From assembly GCF_030124325.1 (NCBI RefSeq), contig NZ_JASKLR010000008.1, forward strand, positions 108,904 through 172,903: 64,000 nucleotides of DNA, written 5' to 3'. Both the position numbers and the translations under genes were made by a program. Below are positions 24,700 to 33,939 of the stretch, one piece after another. The stretch is from Sinorhizobium sp. 8-89. GTDB lineage: Bacteria > Pseudomonadota > Alphaproteobacteria > Rhizobiales > Rhizobiaceae. Below the pieces are notes generated by a model. That model saw only the letters and a list, made by a program, of their open reading frames with translations. It searched no databases and had not been told where the DNA came from. Every line of letters begins with the position of its first letter. The stretch's first letter is position 1.

Positions 24700-26928
24700 A
24701 TGCGCATGGTCGGAACGGAGCAAAGCCTCAAGCTGACATCGCCGCCTGGCGGCAGGATCATGCGGGCCGGAAGAGTGGTCGCCTGCCCCATTGACGAGTC
24801 TTGTCTGCTGATCGTCGGCGCCGGCGGATCCATGGCCGGCCAGCTCACGGCGGAACTCAATGACGATCCCGCCGACAGGTTGACCGCCTCCGTCATTGGC
24901 TGGCCCTTGGCGACACCCGCGGCATCGGCCTCGCACGGCTTCGCGGCGCTGCTATCCCTGGACGGCACCGAACGTCCGCTCACGACCGTTCGCTTCGGAC
25001 GGGAGGGGACTGGCAGGCGTTACATTTTCGCGCCTCGTGCAGTCTCGGTCAGCGACGTCGCCGCGATCGTGGCAGAGGCTGCCGGTCCCCAACTGTCCGA
25101 TATATTGGATTCGTTGCTGGACCTCATGATGAAGGGGTCTCTCGGTCGCCGCAGGCTCTCAGCCATGATCACGCTGCTGAAGGCCGCACACAGGGGCGAT
25201 GGATTCATCGAGCTCCTCGGCGAGAGCGAGGACGGAGCGATTTTCCTTAAGGGTTGGGGCCGGGACATCGTGGCCGGCGTCTGCCGGGCGGTTGTAAGTG
25301 GCGAAAAGCCTATGGCTGCCGATTGCGGGATCGCGACTTTTCCGCGCCAGGACGTTCCGGATGGGGCCGGCGGCTTTGTCGGCCTGCTGCCCGCAAACGA
25401 GACGCTCAGGGCGCGTGACATCGAGGGGCTGGTTTATCGCGGGCGCGGAGCCTGGCGATATGCGGCAGTTCACGAGCGCAGGCTCATCGCTGGGCCCGCG
25501 GAAACGCCTGGTCATATACGCTCCGTGTTGCTCCAGACCCATAGCTCGCCCCAGGTGCTGCTACGCCTGCGCGCGGCTGCCAACAGTTTCGACGGCAGAG
25601 AGACGATCTCGACCCTCCCCCTTCCCGTGCGGCTGGGAATAGACACTCTCTTTCAGGAGAACGGCGGCGGCTTCCTGATCACCGGGTGGCTTCTCGACGC
25701 GGACGGCCATGTTCAGAGCGTCAAGCTGCGCCGTGGGCGCGCCGAAGCGCGGCTCGATGATTGCTGGACCCGGCTCGATCGCTCTGATGTGACGGATGCA
25801 TTCACAGACGAGCCCATGTTCAAAAGTGCGCTCGAGGGCGACAGCCACTCTCACGGCTTCATTGTCTATGCCAACAGCTTGGGCGGCGAGGCCGCAGCGC
25901 CGCTCCATCTGGAACTGACGCTCAAGGATTCGCGCCGCGCATTCATGCCGCTGACACCTGCGAGAGTCCCGGCCCGTGTGGCCGCCCTGCGCCAGATCCG
26001 GTCCATCGACCCCGCGGACTGGGCACTCTCGGATATCATCGACCGCCAGATCGTGCCATTTCTCAGTGCATCGGAAAGCCCCTCGCCGACCGTTGGCGCA
26101 ATCGTCGATGCCGGAGGATTTAATGAGGCGGTCGGCCCGCCGATCGTCATCGCCACCGGCGAGGCTGAGGGCGGAGACCTCGCGCCCTTCCTCGGTCTCC
26201 TTGCGCTCGACCCCGAAACGCAGCGCGCGCCGATCGCGCTCGTCGTGCCAGCCGAACGCTTCAGACGACAGGCCGCCCGCATCAGGCAAGTCGCGCAATT
26301 CTATCGCCTGCCGCTCAGGCTGATATCAGCCGAGGAAGCAGGCGATATCTACGACCTCCTGGAAGTGGGCGTGCGGGCGCTCGCAAGCGATACAGTGGTC
26401 CTGCTTGCCGGCTCGTTGCTGCCGCACAGGACGGGCTGGTACGGCAAGCTCGCCGCCGCCCATGAAGCGTTGAAGGGGAGCATCATCTCGCCTACCCTTG
26501 CCTATGAGGACCACTCGGTTCGCTGGGCCGGAAGCTGGTCGGACGGCCATTCCGACGCGCCGCTCTTCGGCCGTTACGCTGGCTATCCGCTGAGCGCGGT
26601 GACCGGGCTGAAGACGACCCGTGTTGCAGCGGCTTCTCTTGAGTGCTGCATCGCCCCTCGCGACGCTCTTCTGCGCGCCGGCGGCTTTTCCGCCGGTTAT
26701 CTCGGCTCCCAGCAGAAGGGGATGGATCTGGGACTGAGGCTCAGCCGCGCCGGAATCGAGTCCTACTGGCTGCCATCGGTACAGATGCTGGGCTCCGGCG
26801 AGGCGTCCGGCCTCGGCGAAGCCGCAATAGCCGCTCTTATCGAACGGATAGATCAAGCAATATTCCATGCCCGTTGGGCTCCCGCCCTGGTGGGCGAAGA
26901 ACTTCCCGCCGAGAAGGTTTCCGCATGA
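24700..26928 (+). CDS. wgeF: Large WgeF (ExpE6) protein, degenerate GT2-like C-terminus
   Basis: This is a 742-residue protein with no signal peptide. Its C-terminal part (about 490-720) has the layout of a GT2 domain (LECCIAPRDALLRAGGFSAGYLGSQQKGMDLGLRLSRAG resembles the acceptor end), but the nucleotide-sugar DxD is not evident. The central region resembles the N-terminal domain of WgeB (HGFIVYANSLGG, then MPLTPARVPARVAALRQI). It corresponds to ExpE6. It may be an inactive partner or scaffold for WgeB. It lies 5 bases after wgeE and overlaps wgeG by 4 bp. Confidence 0.8.
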   Translation: MRMVGTEQSLKLTSPPGGRIMRAGRVVACPIDESCLLIVGAGGSMAGQLTAELNDDPADRLTASVIGWPLATPAASASHGFAALLSLDGTERPLTTVRFGREGTGRRYIFAPRAVSVSDVAAIVAEAAGPQLSDILDSLLDLMMKGSLGRRRLSAMITLLKAAHRGDGFIELLGESEDGAIFLKGWGRDIVAGVCRAVVSGEKPMAADCGIATFPRQDVPDGAGGFVGLLPANETLRARDIEGLVYRGRGAWRYAAVHERRLIAGPAETPGHIRSVLLQTHSSPQVLLRLRAAANSFDGRETISTLPLPVRLGIDTLFQENGGGFLITGWLLDADGHVQSVKLRRGRAEARLDDCWTRLDRSDVTDAFTDEPMFKSALEGDSHSHGFIVYANSLGGEAAAPLHLELTLKDSRRAFMPLTPARVPARVAALRQIRSIDPADWALSDIIDRQIVPFLSASESPSPTVGAIVDAGGFNEAVGPPIVIATGEAEGGDLAPFLGLLALDPETQRAPIALVVPAERFRRQAARIRQVAQFYRLPLRLISAEEAGDIYDLLEVGVRALASDTVVLLAGSLLPHRTGWYGKLAAAHEALKGSIISPTLAYEDHSVRWAGSWSDGHSDAPLFGRYAGYPLSAVTGLKTTRVAAASLECCIAPRDALLRAGGFSAGYLGSQQKGMDLGLRLSRAGIESYWLPSVQMLGSGEASGLGEAAIAALIERIDQAIFHARWAPALVGEELPAEKVSA

Positions 26929-28292
26929 GCGAGCAACTCCGGGTCCTTGTCGTCTCGCATGGTCATCCGGCGATGTCGCTGGGTGGCGCGGAGATCGCGT
27001 CGCACAGCCTCCACAAGGGGCTGAATGCCTTGCCGGGCATCGAATCGATCTATCTGGCCAGGGTCGGTCATCCCGTTCCGCGCCACGGTGCTTCGGCGCT
27101 CATGAGCCTTCGTCTGGCCGTGGACGAAGTTCTCTTCCACGCCGACGACTACGACCACTTCTTCCTGTCCAACGGCGATACGGAGACCATCCGCCGCGAC
27201 CTGTTGCGCTTCGTCGGTGACCTCAGGCCCCACGTGGTTCACTTCCATCATGTGATCGGCATGGGGCTGGAGGCCTTTTATGCCCTCCGCGAGGCGCTGC
27301 CGCGCTCGGTCATCGTGGTCACCTTCCACGAATACTTGTCGATCTGCCACAACCACGGGCAGATGGTGAAACGGCCGTCGGGCCAACTCTGCAACAAGGC
27401 TTCCCCTATCAGTTGCCATGGGTGCTTTCCCGAAATCCCAGTCTCACGTTTCCTGAAGCGGGAACAGTTCGTGCGCGGGATGCTCGGCCTTGCCGATGCC
27501 TTCGTCTCTCCCAGCATGTTCCTCGCGACGCGATATGTCGAATGGGGAATCGAGGCGGAGAAGCTCTCCGTGATCGAGAACGGCATAGTGATGAAGGAAA
27601 CCGCAGCCGCGCGCGATCTGCCCGCCAGCGGCGCACGGCGCAATCGCTTCGCCTATTTCGGGCAGATGACGCCCTTCAAGGGCGTCGACGTTCTGATCGA
27701 CGCGGTGTCACGTGTGCCCGAGGACATCTGGGGCGAGGATTCCTGCCTGATGATCTTCGGCGGCAACCTCGAACGGCAGCCGGCAGATTTCCAGGATCGC
27801 GTGAAGAAGCTAATCGACGAGGCCGGCCGTCGCGTGCGCTTCTATGGTGCCTATCAAAACGGGGACATGCCGCGGCTGATCCGCTCGGCCGACTGGGTGA
27901 TGCTGCCGTCCATCTGGTGGGAAAACTCGCCGGTAGTTATCCAGGAAGCCTTGCACCACCGCAGGCCGATCATCTGTTCCGATATTGGCGGCATGGCCGA
28001 GAAGATAGAGGATGGGACGGACGGTCTGCATTTCCGCGTCGGCAGCGCCCAGGATCTCGCCGATCGGATCACCGAAGTCCTGAGTGAACCGCAGGCTTGG
28101 GATCGGCTGCGCGCAACCATGCGGCGGCCCACCAGCCACATCGACTCCGCTCGCGAACATGCTTCGCTCTACCGCCGACTGCTTTCGGAAAAGGAGAGCC
28201 AAGCAAGTGCCGGGCTTTCCGATGCCATCCTGGACGTCCAACGCCGCACCAATAGCCACCACAATGTCGATACGGCGTCGCTCACAAGCTGA
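26925..28292 (+). CDS. wgeG: Glycosyltransferase family 4 (WgeG, ExpE7)
   Basis: This is a 455-residue GT-B enzyme paralogous to WgeD. It has VVSHGHPAMSLGGAEIASHSL at the start, VVHFHHVIGMGLEAF, the Cys-rich segment (ICHNHGQM, LCNKA, CHGCF), then FAYFGQMTPFKGVDVLIDA, IFGGNLE and PSIWWENSPVVIQEALHHRRPIICSDIGGMAEKI. I chose the ATG at 26925, which overlaps the wgeF stop (ATGA). It matches ExpE7. Two such paralogues suggest two transfers of similar type in galactoglucan assembly. Confidence 0.9.
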   Translation: MSEQLRVLVVSHGHPAMSLGGAEIASHSLHKGLNALPGIESIYLARVGHPVPRHGASALMSLRLAVDEVLFHADDYDHFFLSNGDTETIRRDLLRFVGDLRPHVVHFHHVIGMGLEAFYALREALPRSVIVVTFHEYLSICHNHGQMVKRPSGQLCNKASPISCHGCFPEIPVSRFLKREQFVRGMLGLADAFVSPSMFLATRYVEWGIEAEKLSVIENGIVMKETAAARDLPASGARRNRFAYFGQMTPFKGVDVLIDAVSRVPEDIWGEDSCLMIFGGNLERQPADFQDRVKKLIDEAGRRVRFYGAYQNGDMPRLIRSADWVMLPSIWWENSPVVIQEALHHRRPIICSDIGGMAEKIEDGTDGLHFRVGSAQDLADRITEVLSEPQAWDRLRATMRRPTSHIDSAREHASLYRRLLSEKESQASAGLSDAILDVQRRTNSHHNVDTASLTS

Positions 28293-28344
28293 TCGACACC
28301 GACAATCCCGTTCGCAAGATCGCATGAATCGGAGAACAAACCAC

Positions 28345-29229
28345 ATGCAAAAGATCCGCAAAGCCATAATACCCGCCGCCGGTCTCGGCACACGGATGCT
28401 TCCGGCGACAAAGAGCATCCCGAAGGAATTGCTGACGATCGTCGACAGACCCGTGCTGGACTACATCGTCGAAGAGGCGTTCGCGTCGGGTATCGAGCAC
28501 GTGATCATCGTCACCGGCCGAATGAAGGGTGCAATCGAGGATCATTTCGACCATGCGTTCGAACTCGACGTCTGCCTGCGCAATGCCGGCAAGCATCCGC
28601 TGGCGGACAGGATTGCGCAAAACACCCCTGGTGCCGGCACCATTTCCTTCGTGCGCCAACAGCAGGCGCGAGGCCTCGGCCATGCCGTATGGACCGCCCG
28701 GCACATCGTCGGCGACGAGCCTTTTGCCGTACTTCTTCCCGACATGCTGATGATTTCCGAGGAGCCCTGCCTCAAGTCCATGGTGGCACTCTACGAACGC
28801 CATGGCGGAAACGTTATCGCCGTGGAGCAATGCGCGCCCGAAGACGCGCATAAATTCGGCATCGTCTCGCTGGAACCCGCGGCCGGCGGCCGCCTCGTGA
28901 CTGGCCTGGTCGAAAAGCCGGCTCCGGGAACCGCCCCCAGCAACCTCTTCATCTCCGGGCGCTACATCCTCCAACCGGAGACCTTCGAGCTTCTTGAGCG
29001 CCAGGCGCCCGGGGCGGGCGGCGAAATCCAACTGACGGATGCCATGATCGCACTCATGGGAAACCAGGAAATTCGGCCCTTCGAGTTTGGCGGCCGCACC
29101 TTCGACTGCGGCACACCGGCGGGCTTCGTGAACGCAAACCTGCACATGGCCATGGCTCGAGCCGACCTGAAGCCGCAGATCGACATCGAAACAGGGAGCC
29201 TATCGGCAACACAGCGCGCAGTGGCGTGA
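28345..29229 (+). CDS. galU: UTP-glucose-1-phosphate uridylyltransferase (GalU/ExoN type)
   Basis: This enzyme makes UDP-glucose from UTP and glucose-1-phosphate. The 294-residue product has KAIIPAAGLGTRMLPATKSIPKELL (the GalU signature), YIVEEAFASGIEHVIIVTGR, LPDMLM in place of the usual LPDD, VEKPAPGTAPSNLFISGRYIL and GGEIQLTDAM. I chose the ATG at 28345, which has GGAG 11 bases upstream; an ATG at 28324 is also in frame. It lies 52 bases after wgeG in the same direction and would supply the glucose donor (and, through an epimerase encoded elsewhere, UDP-galactose). Confidence 0.93.
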   Translation: MQKIRKAIIPAAGLGTRMLPATKSIPKELLTIVDRPVLDYIVEEAFASGIEHVIIVTGRMKGAIEDHFDHAFELDVCLRNAGKHPLADRIAQNTPGAGTISFVRQQQARGLGHAVWTARHIVGDEPFAVLLPDMLMISEEPCLKSMVALYERHGGNVIAVEQCAPEDAHKFGIVSLEPAAGGRLVTGLVEKPAPGTAPSNLFISGRYILQPETFELLERQAPGAGGEIQLTDAMIALMGNQEIRPFEFGGRTFDCGTPAGFVNANLHMAMARADLKPQIDIETGSLSATQRAVA

Positions 29230-29344
29230 ATGGCGTCGCGAGCGGTCCGCCGGACAGGCAGGACCGCTCGAACAGGGGCGGGGCCATGACCTCGCGAAGC
29301 GCAAACAACTGATGTCGGCGTCCGTCCGTTTCCGGAGTTTCTCC

Positions 29345-30277
29345 ATGCTCATTTATTCCGACGAGAACCTGGAAGTGATCCATCACCCGGGATCGTCGCC
29401 TTACCTTCTCGTCACCTTCAATGAGATGGAGATGCAGGCGAACGGCAGCCGCTTCTGGGGGCAGCGTTTCTGCCAGAAAGCAGACATCGCGGCGCTGGGG
29501 TTCATCAGCCGACGGCCGAACTGGTTTCCTGCGGCGAGCGTGGTCAAGGCCGCCGCGGCGGCAGCGCCGATCCTTCACGCGGCGCCGGAGCGAATTCTCT
29601 ACGGCCACTCGCAGGGCGGCTACGCCGCGCTGCGTTACCGCCGCCGCTTCGAGGCGACCGTCGCCATCGCCTTTTGCCCGCAAGTCTCCATAGATCCGAA
29701 AGCCGTGCCGTTCGACAGCCGCTTCACCCGCCACTTTGCGCCCGACCTGCATACAAACATGGGAATCGCGCCAGATCATGCGGCGGGTCGCGGCTATCTC
29801 TTCTTCGATCCTTTCCACGCCATAGATCGCCGGCACGCGGAACGGATCGCCGCGCTGCAGGCGGAAACGCGCCTTGTGCCGGTCCATATGACTGGGCATG
29901 GTACCGTCCGGGCCTTCACCGGAACGGCACGTGCACTTTCGCTCCTCGATGCCTGCCGAGCCGACAACCGCACGGCCCTGAGAGCACTGGCTCGCTCTGT
30001 CCGGGTCACTGCTCCCATGCGCCCGTATCAGATCGCCGTAACGGCGATCGCCCGCCATCCCGCCTGGGCCGACCGGTTCCACGCTCGCTTCGGCGAAGCC
30101 TTCTCGCCCGTCGAGCGCGTCAACTTCCTTTACCACCGCGCCAATCGTCACATCCGCGATGGCGAGCTCGCGACGGCGCGCGACATGCTCGCCGATGCCG
30201 TGGCGCTCCAGCCGGCCAATTCCGGGTTCGTCCGCCGCCTGGAGGAACTGGATGGCCGTATGGCCCGAGCTGTCTAA
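29345..30277 (+). CDS. Alpha/beta-hydrolase-like protein, function unknown
   Basis: This is a protein of 310 residues. A nucleophile elbow GHSQGGYAAL (about residues 84-93) and a strand before it (ERILYG) suggest an alpha/beta hydrolase fold. FDPFHAIDRRH could hold the acid, and MTGHGTVRAF the His of a triad. The last 60 residues (FLYHRANRHIRDGELATARDMLADAVALQPAN) look like a TPR-type repeat. The ATG at 29345 has GGAG 7 bases upstream. Its place after galU suggests a link to galactoglucan, for example acyl-group handling, but this is a guess. Confidence 0.65.
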   Translation: MLIYSDENLEVIHHPGSSPYLLVTFNEMEMQANGSRFWGQRFCQKADIAALGFISRRPNWFPAASVVKAAAAAAPILHAAPERILYGHSQGGYAALRYRRRFEATVAIAFCPQVSIDPKAVPFDSRFTRHFAPDLHTNMGIAPDHAAGRGYLFFDPFHAIDRRHAERIAALQAETRLVPVHMTGHGTVRAFTGTARALSLLDACRADNRTALRALARSVRVTAPMRPYQIAVTAIARHPAWADRFHARFGEAFSPVERVNFLYHRANRHIRDGELATARDMLADAVALQPANSGFVRRLEELDGRMARAV

Positions 30278-30404
30278 GTCCACCAAAGATTTGCCACCAG
30301 TCATCCCTCCCTTTGGCGCGACCGGCGAGAGTCTCGCAAGAGTTGCAAAAGTGGCCGTCCTGGAAAACGATAACGAATCAGTCGCTTTCGCAACGGGGAG
30401 ACAC

Positions 30405-33400
30405 ATGAAGCGTTTCTTTCTTTGCCTGCTGGCGCTCGGTGCGCTTGCTGCCGTTTCTCTCGTTGTTTTGCCTACTCTCGTTTCGAGCGATTGGATGCGC
30501 GCCGAACTTGGGCGCCAACTCTCGGCTGCGACGAGCAGTTCAATAGCGCTAAATGGCCCGGTCAAACTTTCCGTCTTGCCCCATCTCGCGGTGGTAGCGG
30601 AAGATGTCGCGCTCTCCGCCGGAGCGGAGGGTATCACGGCCGAAATTGGAGAACTCGCGGGCTCTGTGACGCTGTCGTCCCTCTGGTCGGATCGCTTGCA
30701 CATCAAAGAGATCAAGATCATTCAGCCAGTCATCATGCTTCATGAAAAGGCGGACGATACATCGACCACACGGGACACAGGCGAGAATCAGGCCAAGCCA
30801 GGCGATCCGCTTTCAGCCCTGGTCGCCTTCCTGGAGCGAAGCGCCATTGACTCGATCTCGATCGTCGGCGGCACATTGAACCAGGAAGACCGCGCCGGTT
30901 CGAAGCAGACCATCACCGATGTCGACCTTTCGCTCGCCGTTCCCGACATCGACGGCGAGCTTTCCCTTTCGGCCAGCGCCAAGATCGAGGAGCGACGCTA
31001 TCAGGTCACGCTCGCCATCTCTTCTCTGCGCCCCCTGCTTGAACGCCAGCCCGCCGATCTGAGCCTCTCTTTCGAAGCTGATCCGGCGCCCGCCCCCGGC
31101 CTCTCCGAGTTCGAGGCAACGGGGCAAGCGGCCCTGAATGCCAACGGCAGTTACCAGATCCGTGGAGGCAAATTCAGCGTCGGCGAACAGGTGCTCGGGC
31201 TGGACGCGCTCTTCATACCCGGCGACCGTCCTCGGTTTCTCGCCGACCTCGTTGCCGATCGGCTGGACTTGAGCGCGTTCGTCGAGGCGACGTCTGCTTC
31301 GTCGCAGCAGTCGAAAGCACAGTCGGGGAAGCCCGCGGCAGCGGGCTTGCAGCTCCTGGCTGGTTTCGACGCCGATGTCAGCGTGAGTGTAAGCGATCTG
31401 GCCGTTGGCGACGTGTCGGCGTCGGACGTCGCCTTCGCGGCAACGCTGAAAGACGGACAGCTTACGGCGCAACTTGAGCATCTCGGCATCGATGCCGGCA
31501 GCGTCGCGGCGAATGTCACCGCAGACGTCCGCGCTGATGAGCCGACTTTCCAGGGCCGTGTATCCAGCAAGGGGCTCGATATCGGCAAACTGGCAAGCTT
31601 GGCCGGGCAATCGGCTGCCCTGTCTGGGGCGGTGACGATCGATACCGGCTTTGCCTTTCGCGGCCTCACCGGCGACGCCCTGAAAGAAACAATCAACATG
31701 ACCGGTAGCATCGGCCTGCGCAACGCGACCTTTGTCGTGCCCGGCGTCGCTGATCAGTCGATGCGCGAGGTGACTGCCAAGAAACTTGCCGTCAGCATCG
31801 AGAACCTCACAAAGCCGGTGCGCGTGTCGGGCAATCTGGCGTGGCGCGGCAAACCTGTCGATGTTGATCTGCGAGTGCCGGTACGCGATCTGCTTCTAGG
31901 CGGAAAGCTCGGCACGGCGGACATACCCTTCAAGCTTGATCTGCGCATGCCGGACGCGGCTATCGCCCTTGATGGTGAGGCGGCGTTTCCGAGTGACTAT
32001 GCCGGAAAGGTGAATTTTTCGACGGCCAACCTCCGCGCATTCCTCGCCTGGCTTGGACAGAGCGGCGCGGGCAGTATCGACCAGCTTGCGTTCAGCGGCG
32101 ATGTCAGCGCCGGCGCAACAGGCGTTTCCTTCGAAGACGCCATACTGTCTGTCAACGGTGTCGAGGGGACCGGAAACGGCTCCGTCCAATTCACGACACC
32201 ACTCAAGATATCGAGCGCTCTCGACTTCGCTGAGTTGGATTTCGCACGCCTTGCCGGCACGCGCTCCCCCGCGGCTGAACCGAAAGAGAACGAAGGAACA
32301 CCCGCCCCGGACGTTCCGCTGGATCTCTCGTCGCTTCGGTCGATCGATGCATCGATCAAGGTAAACGCAAAAAAACTCGGATACGGCCGCGTCTTTGCCG
32401 GACCGGTGGCAACCAGCCTGGTCATCGCCGATGGAGTGGCAAATCTCAAACTTTCCGAAAGCCCATTCTATGGCGGCCATGTTGCTGCGAATCTGAAGGC
32501 CGATGGCTCGGGGGGCGAACCTGCCATTGCCTTGCAGGCCTCGATCCTGGGAGCTTCGGCTGCGCCGCTTCTGACCGACATGGCGAACTTCAGACATCTC
32601 GAGGGCGCGTTACAGGCCCAGATCGACGTTACGGGGGCCGGCGGCACGACCGGGACGCTGACGCAATCGCTTCAGGGCACGGCGAATGCCCGCTTTTCCG
32701 ACGGAGCCATTCGCGGTATCGACGTCGCCGACGCCTACAACAATCTCGTCGGATTGATGTCGTCGGGCTTCAAGCAGGACGAAAGCAAGGCGACCAGGTT
32801 CACCGAACTTGGCGCTTCGTTTGCCATTGAGAGCGGCGTTGCGAGAACCGAGGATATCAAGCTTGTCGGCCCGCTCGTCCGCATGACCGGCAGCGGCGAG
32901 GCGAACATTCCGGCTGGGCGTTTGAAGTTTCGCCTCGATCCGCGGATGGTTGCGTCTCTGGAAGGACAGGGGGCAGGCATCTCAACCGACGGCATCGGGG
33001 TTCCGGTCATCGTCGAAGGGCCTTTTGCCAAGCCGCGCATATACCCCGATCTGTCCGGGCTGTTAAAGAATCCCGGCGCTGCCTTGGCGACGCTGAAGAA
33101 GTTCGGACTGCCGACCGACAAGCTGCGGATCGACGATCTGCTCTCAGGGGCAGGAACGGGTGGATCGGTCCGCGACATCGTCGGCGGCGCCATAGACAAG
33201 ACGTTGAAAGGAGAAGGGAACCAGCTTTCCATCGAGGAGATCATCGGCGGCCGTATCCCGGAAAGCGGCGAGGCACCGCCCACCCCGCAAGTCGCCGAGG
33301 AGCCCGGCACACCAACCGTTGCGGCTGAGCAACCGGCGCCTGTTGTGGAACGGCCTGATCAAGAAACCGGTGCCTTCGAAAAACTGTTCAACCAGCTTCT

Positions 33401-33407
33401 CCAATAG
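30405..33407 (+). CDS. AsmA-family protein
   Basis: This is a 1000-residue protein anchored by one N-terminal membrane span (FFLCLLALGALAAVSLVVLP) with a very large periplasmic part. The sequence after the anchor (AELGRQLSAATSSSIALNGPVKLSVLPHLAVVAEDVALS) is the typical AsmA N-terminus. Residues 250-900 are beta-rich repeats, and the end (ISTDGIGVPVIVEGPFAKPRIYPDLSGLL) is the AsmA C-terminal motif. The family is linked to lipid transport between membranes and outer-membrane biogenesis. I chose the ATG at 30405, preceded by ACGGGGAG; the open frame begins at 30159. The gap to the upstream gene is 127 bases. Confidence 0.85.
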   Translation: MKRFFLCLLALGALAAVSLVVLPTLVSSDWMRAELGRQLSAATSSSIALNGPVKLSVLPHLAVVAEDVALSAGAEGITAEIGELAGSVTLSSLWSDRLHIKEIKIIQPVIMLHEKADDTSTTRDTGENQAKPGDPLSALVAFLERSAIDSISIVGGTLNQEDRAGSKQTITDVDLSLAVPDIDGELSLSASAKIEERRYQVTLAISSLRPLLERQPADLSLSFEADPAPAPGLSEFEATGQAALNANGSYQIRGGKFSVGEQVLGLDALFIPGDRPRFLADLVADRLDLSAFVEATSASSQQSKAQSGKPAAAGLQLLAGFDADVSVSVSDLAVGDVSASDVAFAATLKDGQLTAQLEHLGIDAGSVAANVTADVRADEPTFQGRVSSKGLDIGKLASLAGQSAALSGAVTIDTGFAFRGLTGDALKETINMTGSIGLRNATFVVPGVADQSMREVTAKKLAVSIENLTKPVRVSGNLAWRGKPVDVDLRVPVRDLLLGGKLGTADIPFKLDLRMPDAAIALDGEAAFPSDYAGKVNFSTANLRAFLAWLGQSGAGSIDQLAFSGDVSAGATGVSFEDAILSVNGVEGTGNGSVQFTTPLKISSALDFAELDFARLAGTRSPAAEPKENEGTPAPDVPLDLSSLRSIDASIKVNAKKLGYGRVFAGPVATSLVIADGVANLKLSESPFYGGHVAANLKADGSGGEPAIALQASILGASAAPLLTDMANFRHLEGALQAQIDVTGAGGTTGTLTQSLQGTANARFSDGAIRGIDVADAYNNLVGLMSSGFKQDESKATRFTELGASFAIESGVARTEDIKLVGPLVRMTGSGEANIPAGRLKFRLDPRMVASLEGQGAGISTDGIGVPVIVEGPFAKPRIYPDLSGLLKNPGAALATLKKFGLPTDKLRIDDLLSGAGTGGSVRDIVGGAIDKTLKGEGNQLSIEEIIGGRIPESGEAPPTPQVAEEPGTPTVAAEQPAPVVERPDQETGAFEKLFNQLLQ

Positions 33408-33575
33408 TGAACGGTCGGATCGATGACGGGGACATGCGAGGTGGACGCCGTAGCACTTTGAATTGCTGTTTTTGTCTCTGAATGGGCTACGATTTCAGGA
33501 AACGTGCAAGTAGCAATGACCGCGCCGCGAGCCTTGTCAGACGCACGGCGCTGTACCGAGAACCTCCTTACACGA

Positions 33576-33867
33576 TCAGGAGGGTCGATCCCCTTGTCGC
33601 GCGGCTTTCGGCTGCCCCTTGTCGACCCCGCGCGTTACCGCAAGAACCGCGGCTTCCGCAGCCTCGGCCCGAGCCTGAATCTCGCGACCAGCCGAGGTCA
33701 GGACGTAACCGGTGTTCAGCCGTTCGAAGAGGACGGCTCCCCACGCATTTTCGAACGCCTGGACCCGGCGGCCAATCGTGGCCTGACTGGCCCCGAGTTC
33801 GCGGGTCGCCGCCGAGAGGCTCCCGGTGCGGGCGACAGCCAGGAAAACGCAGGTCGTTCCAGTCCAT
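33576..33867 (-). pseudogene. Frameshifted, truncated LysR-family regulator
   Basis: A LysR-type helix-turn-helix is split over two minus-strand frames. One frame begins MDWNDLR (start 33867). The homologous continuation FLAVARTGSLSAATRE with SQATIGRRVQAFEN lies in the adjacent frame, so a one-base shift has occurred near 33846. The sequence ends after about 90 residues (LTSAGREIQARAEAAEAAVLAV and a short unrelated tail). The whole effector-binding domain is missing. It is a decayed remnant with no clear target. Confidence 0.7.
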
Positions 33868-33939
33868 AAGGGCTCTCTAGTCTTCTGCTGGTTGTTGAGG
33901 CTGCTTGGACGATCCAGGATACTCTCAGCCTGGAGAGGA

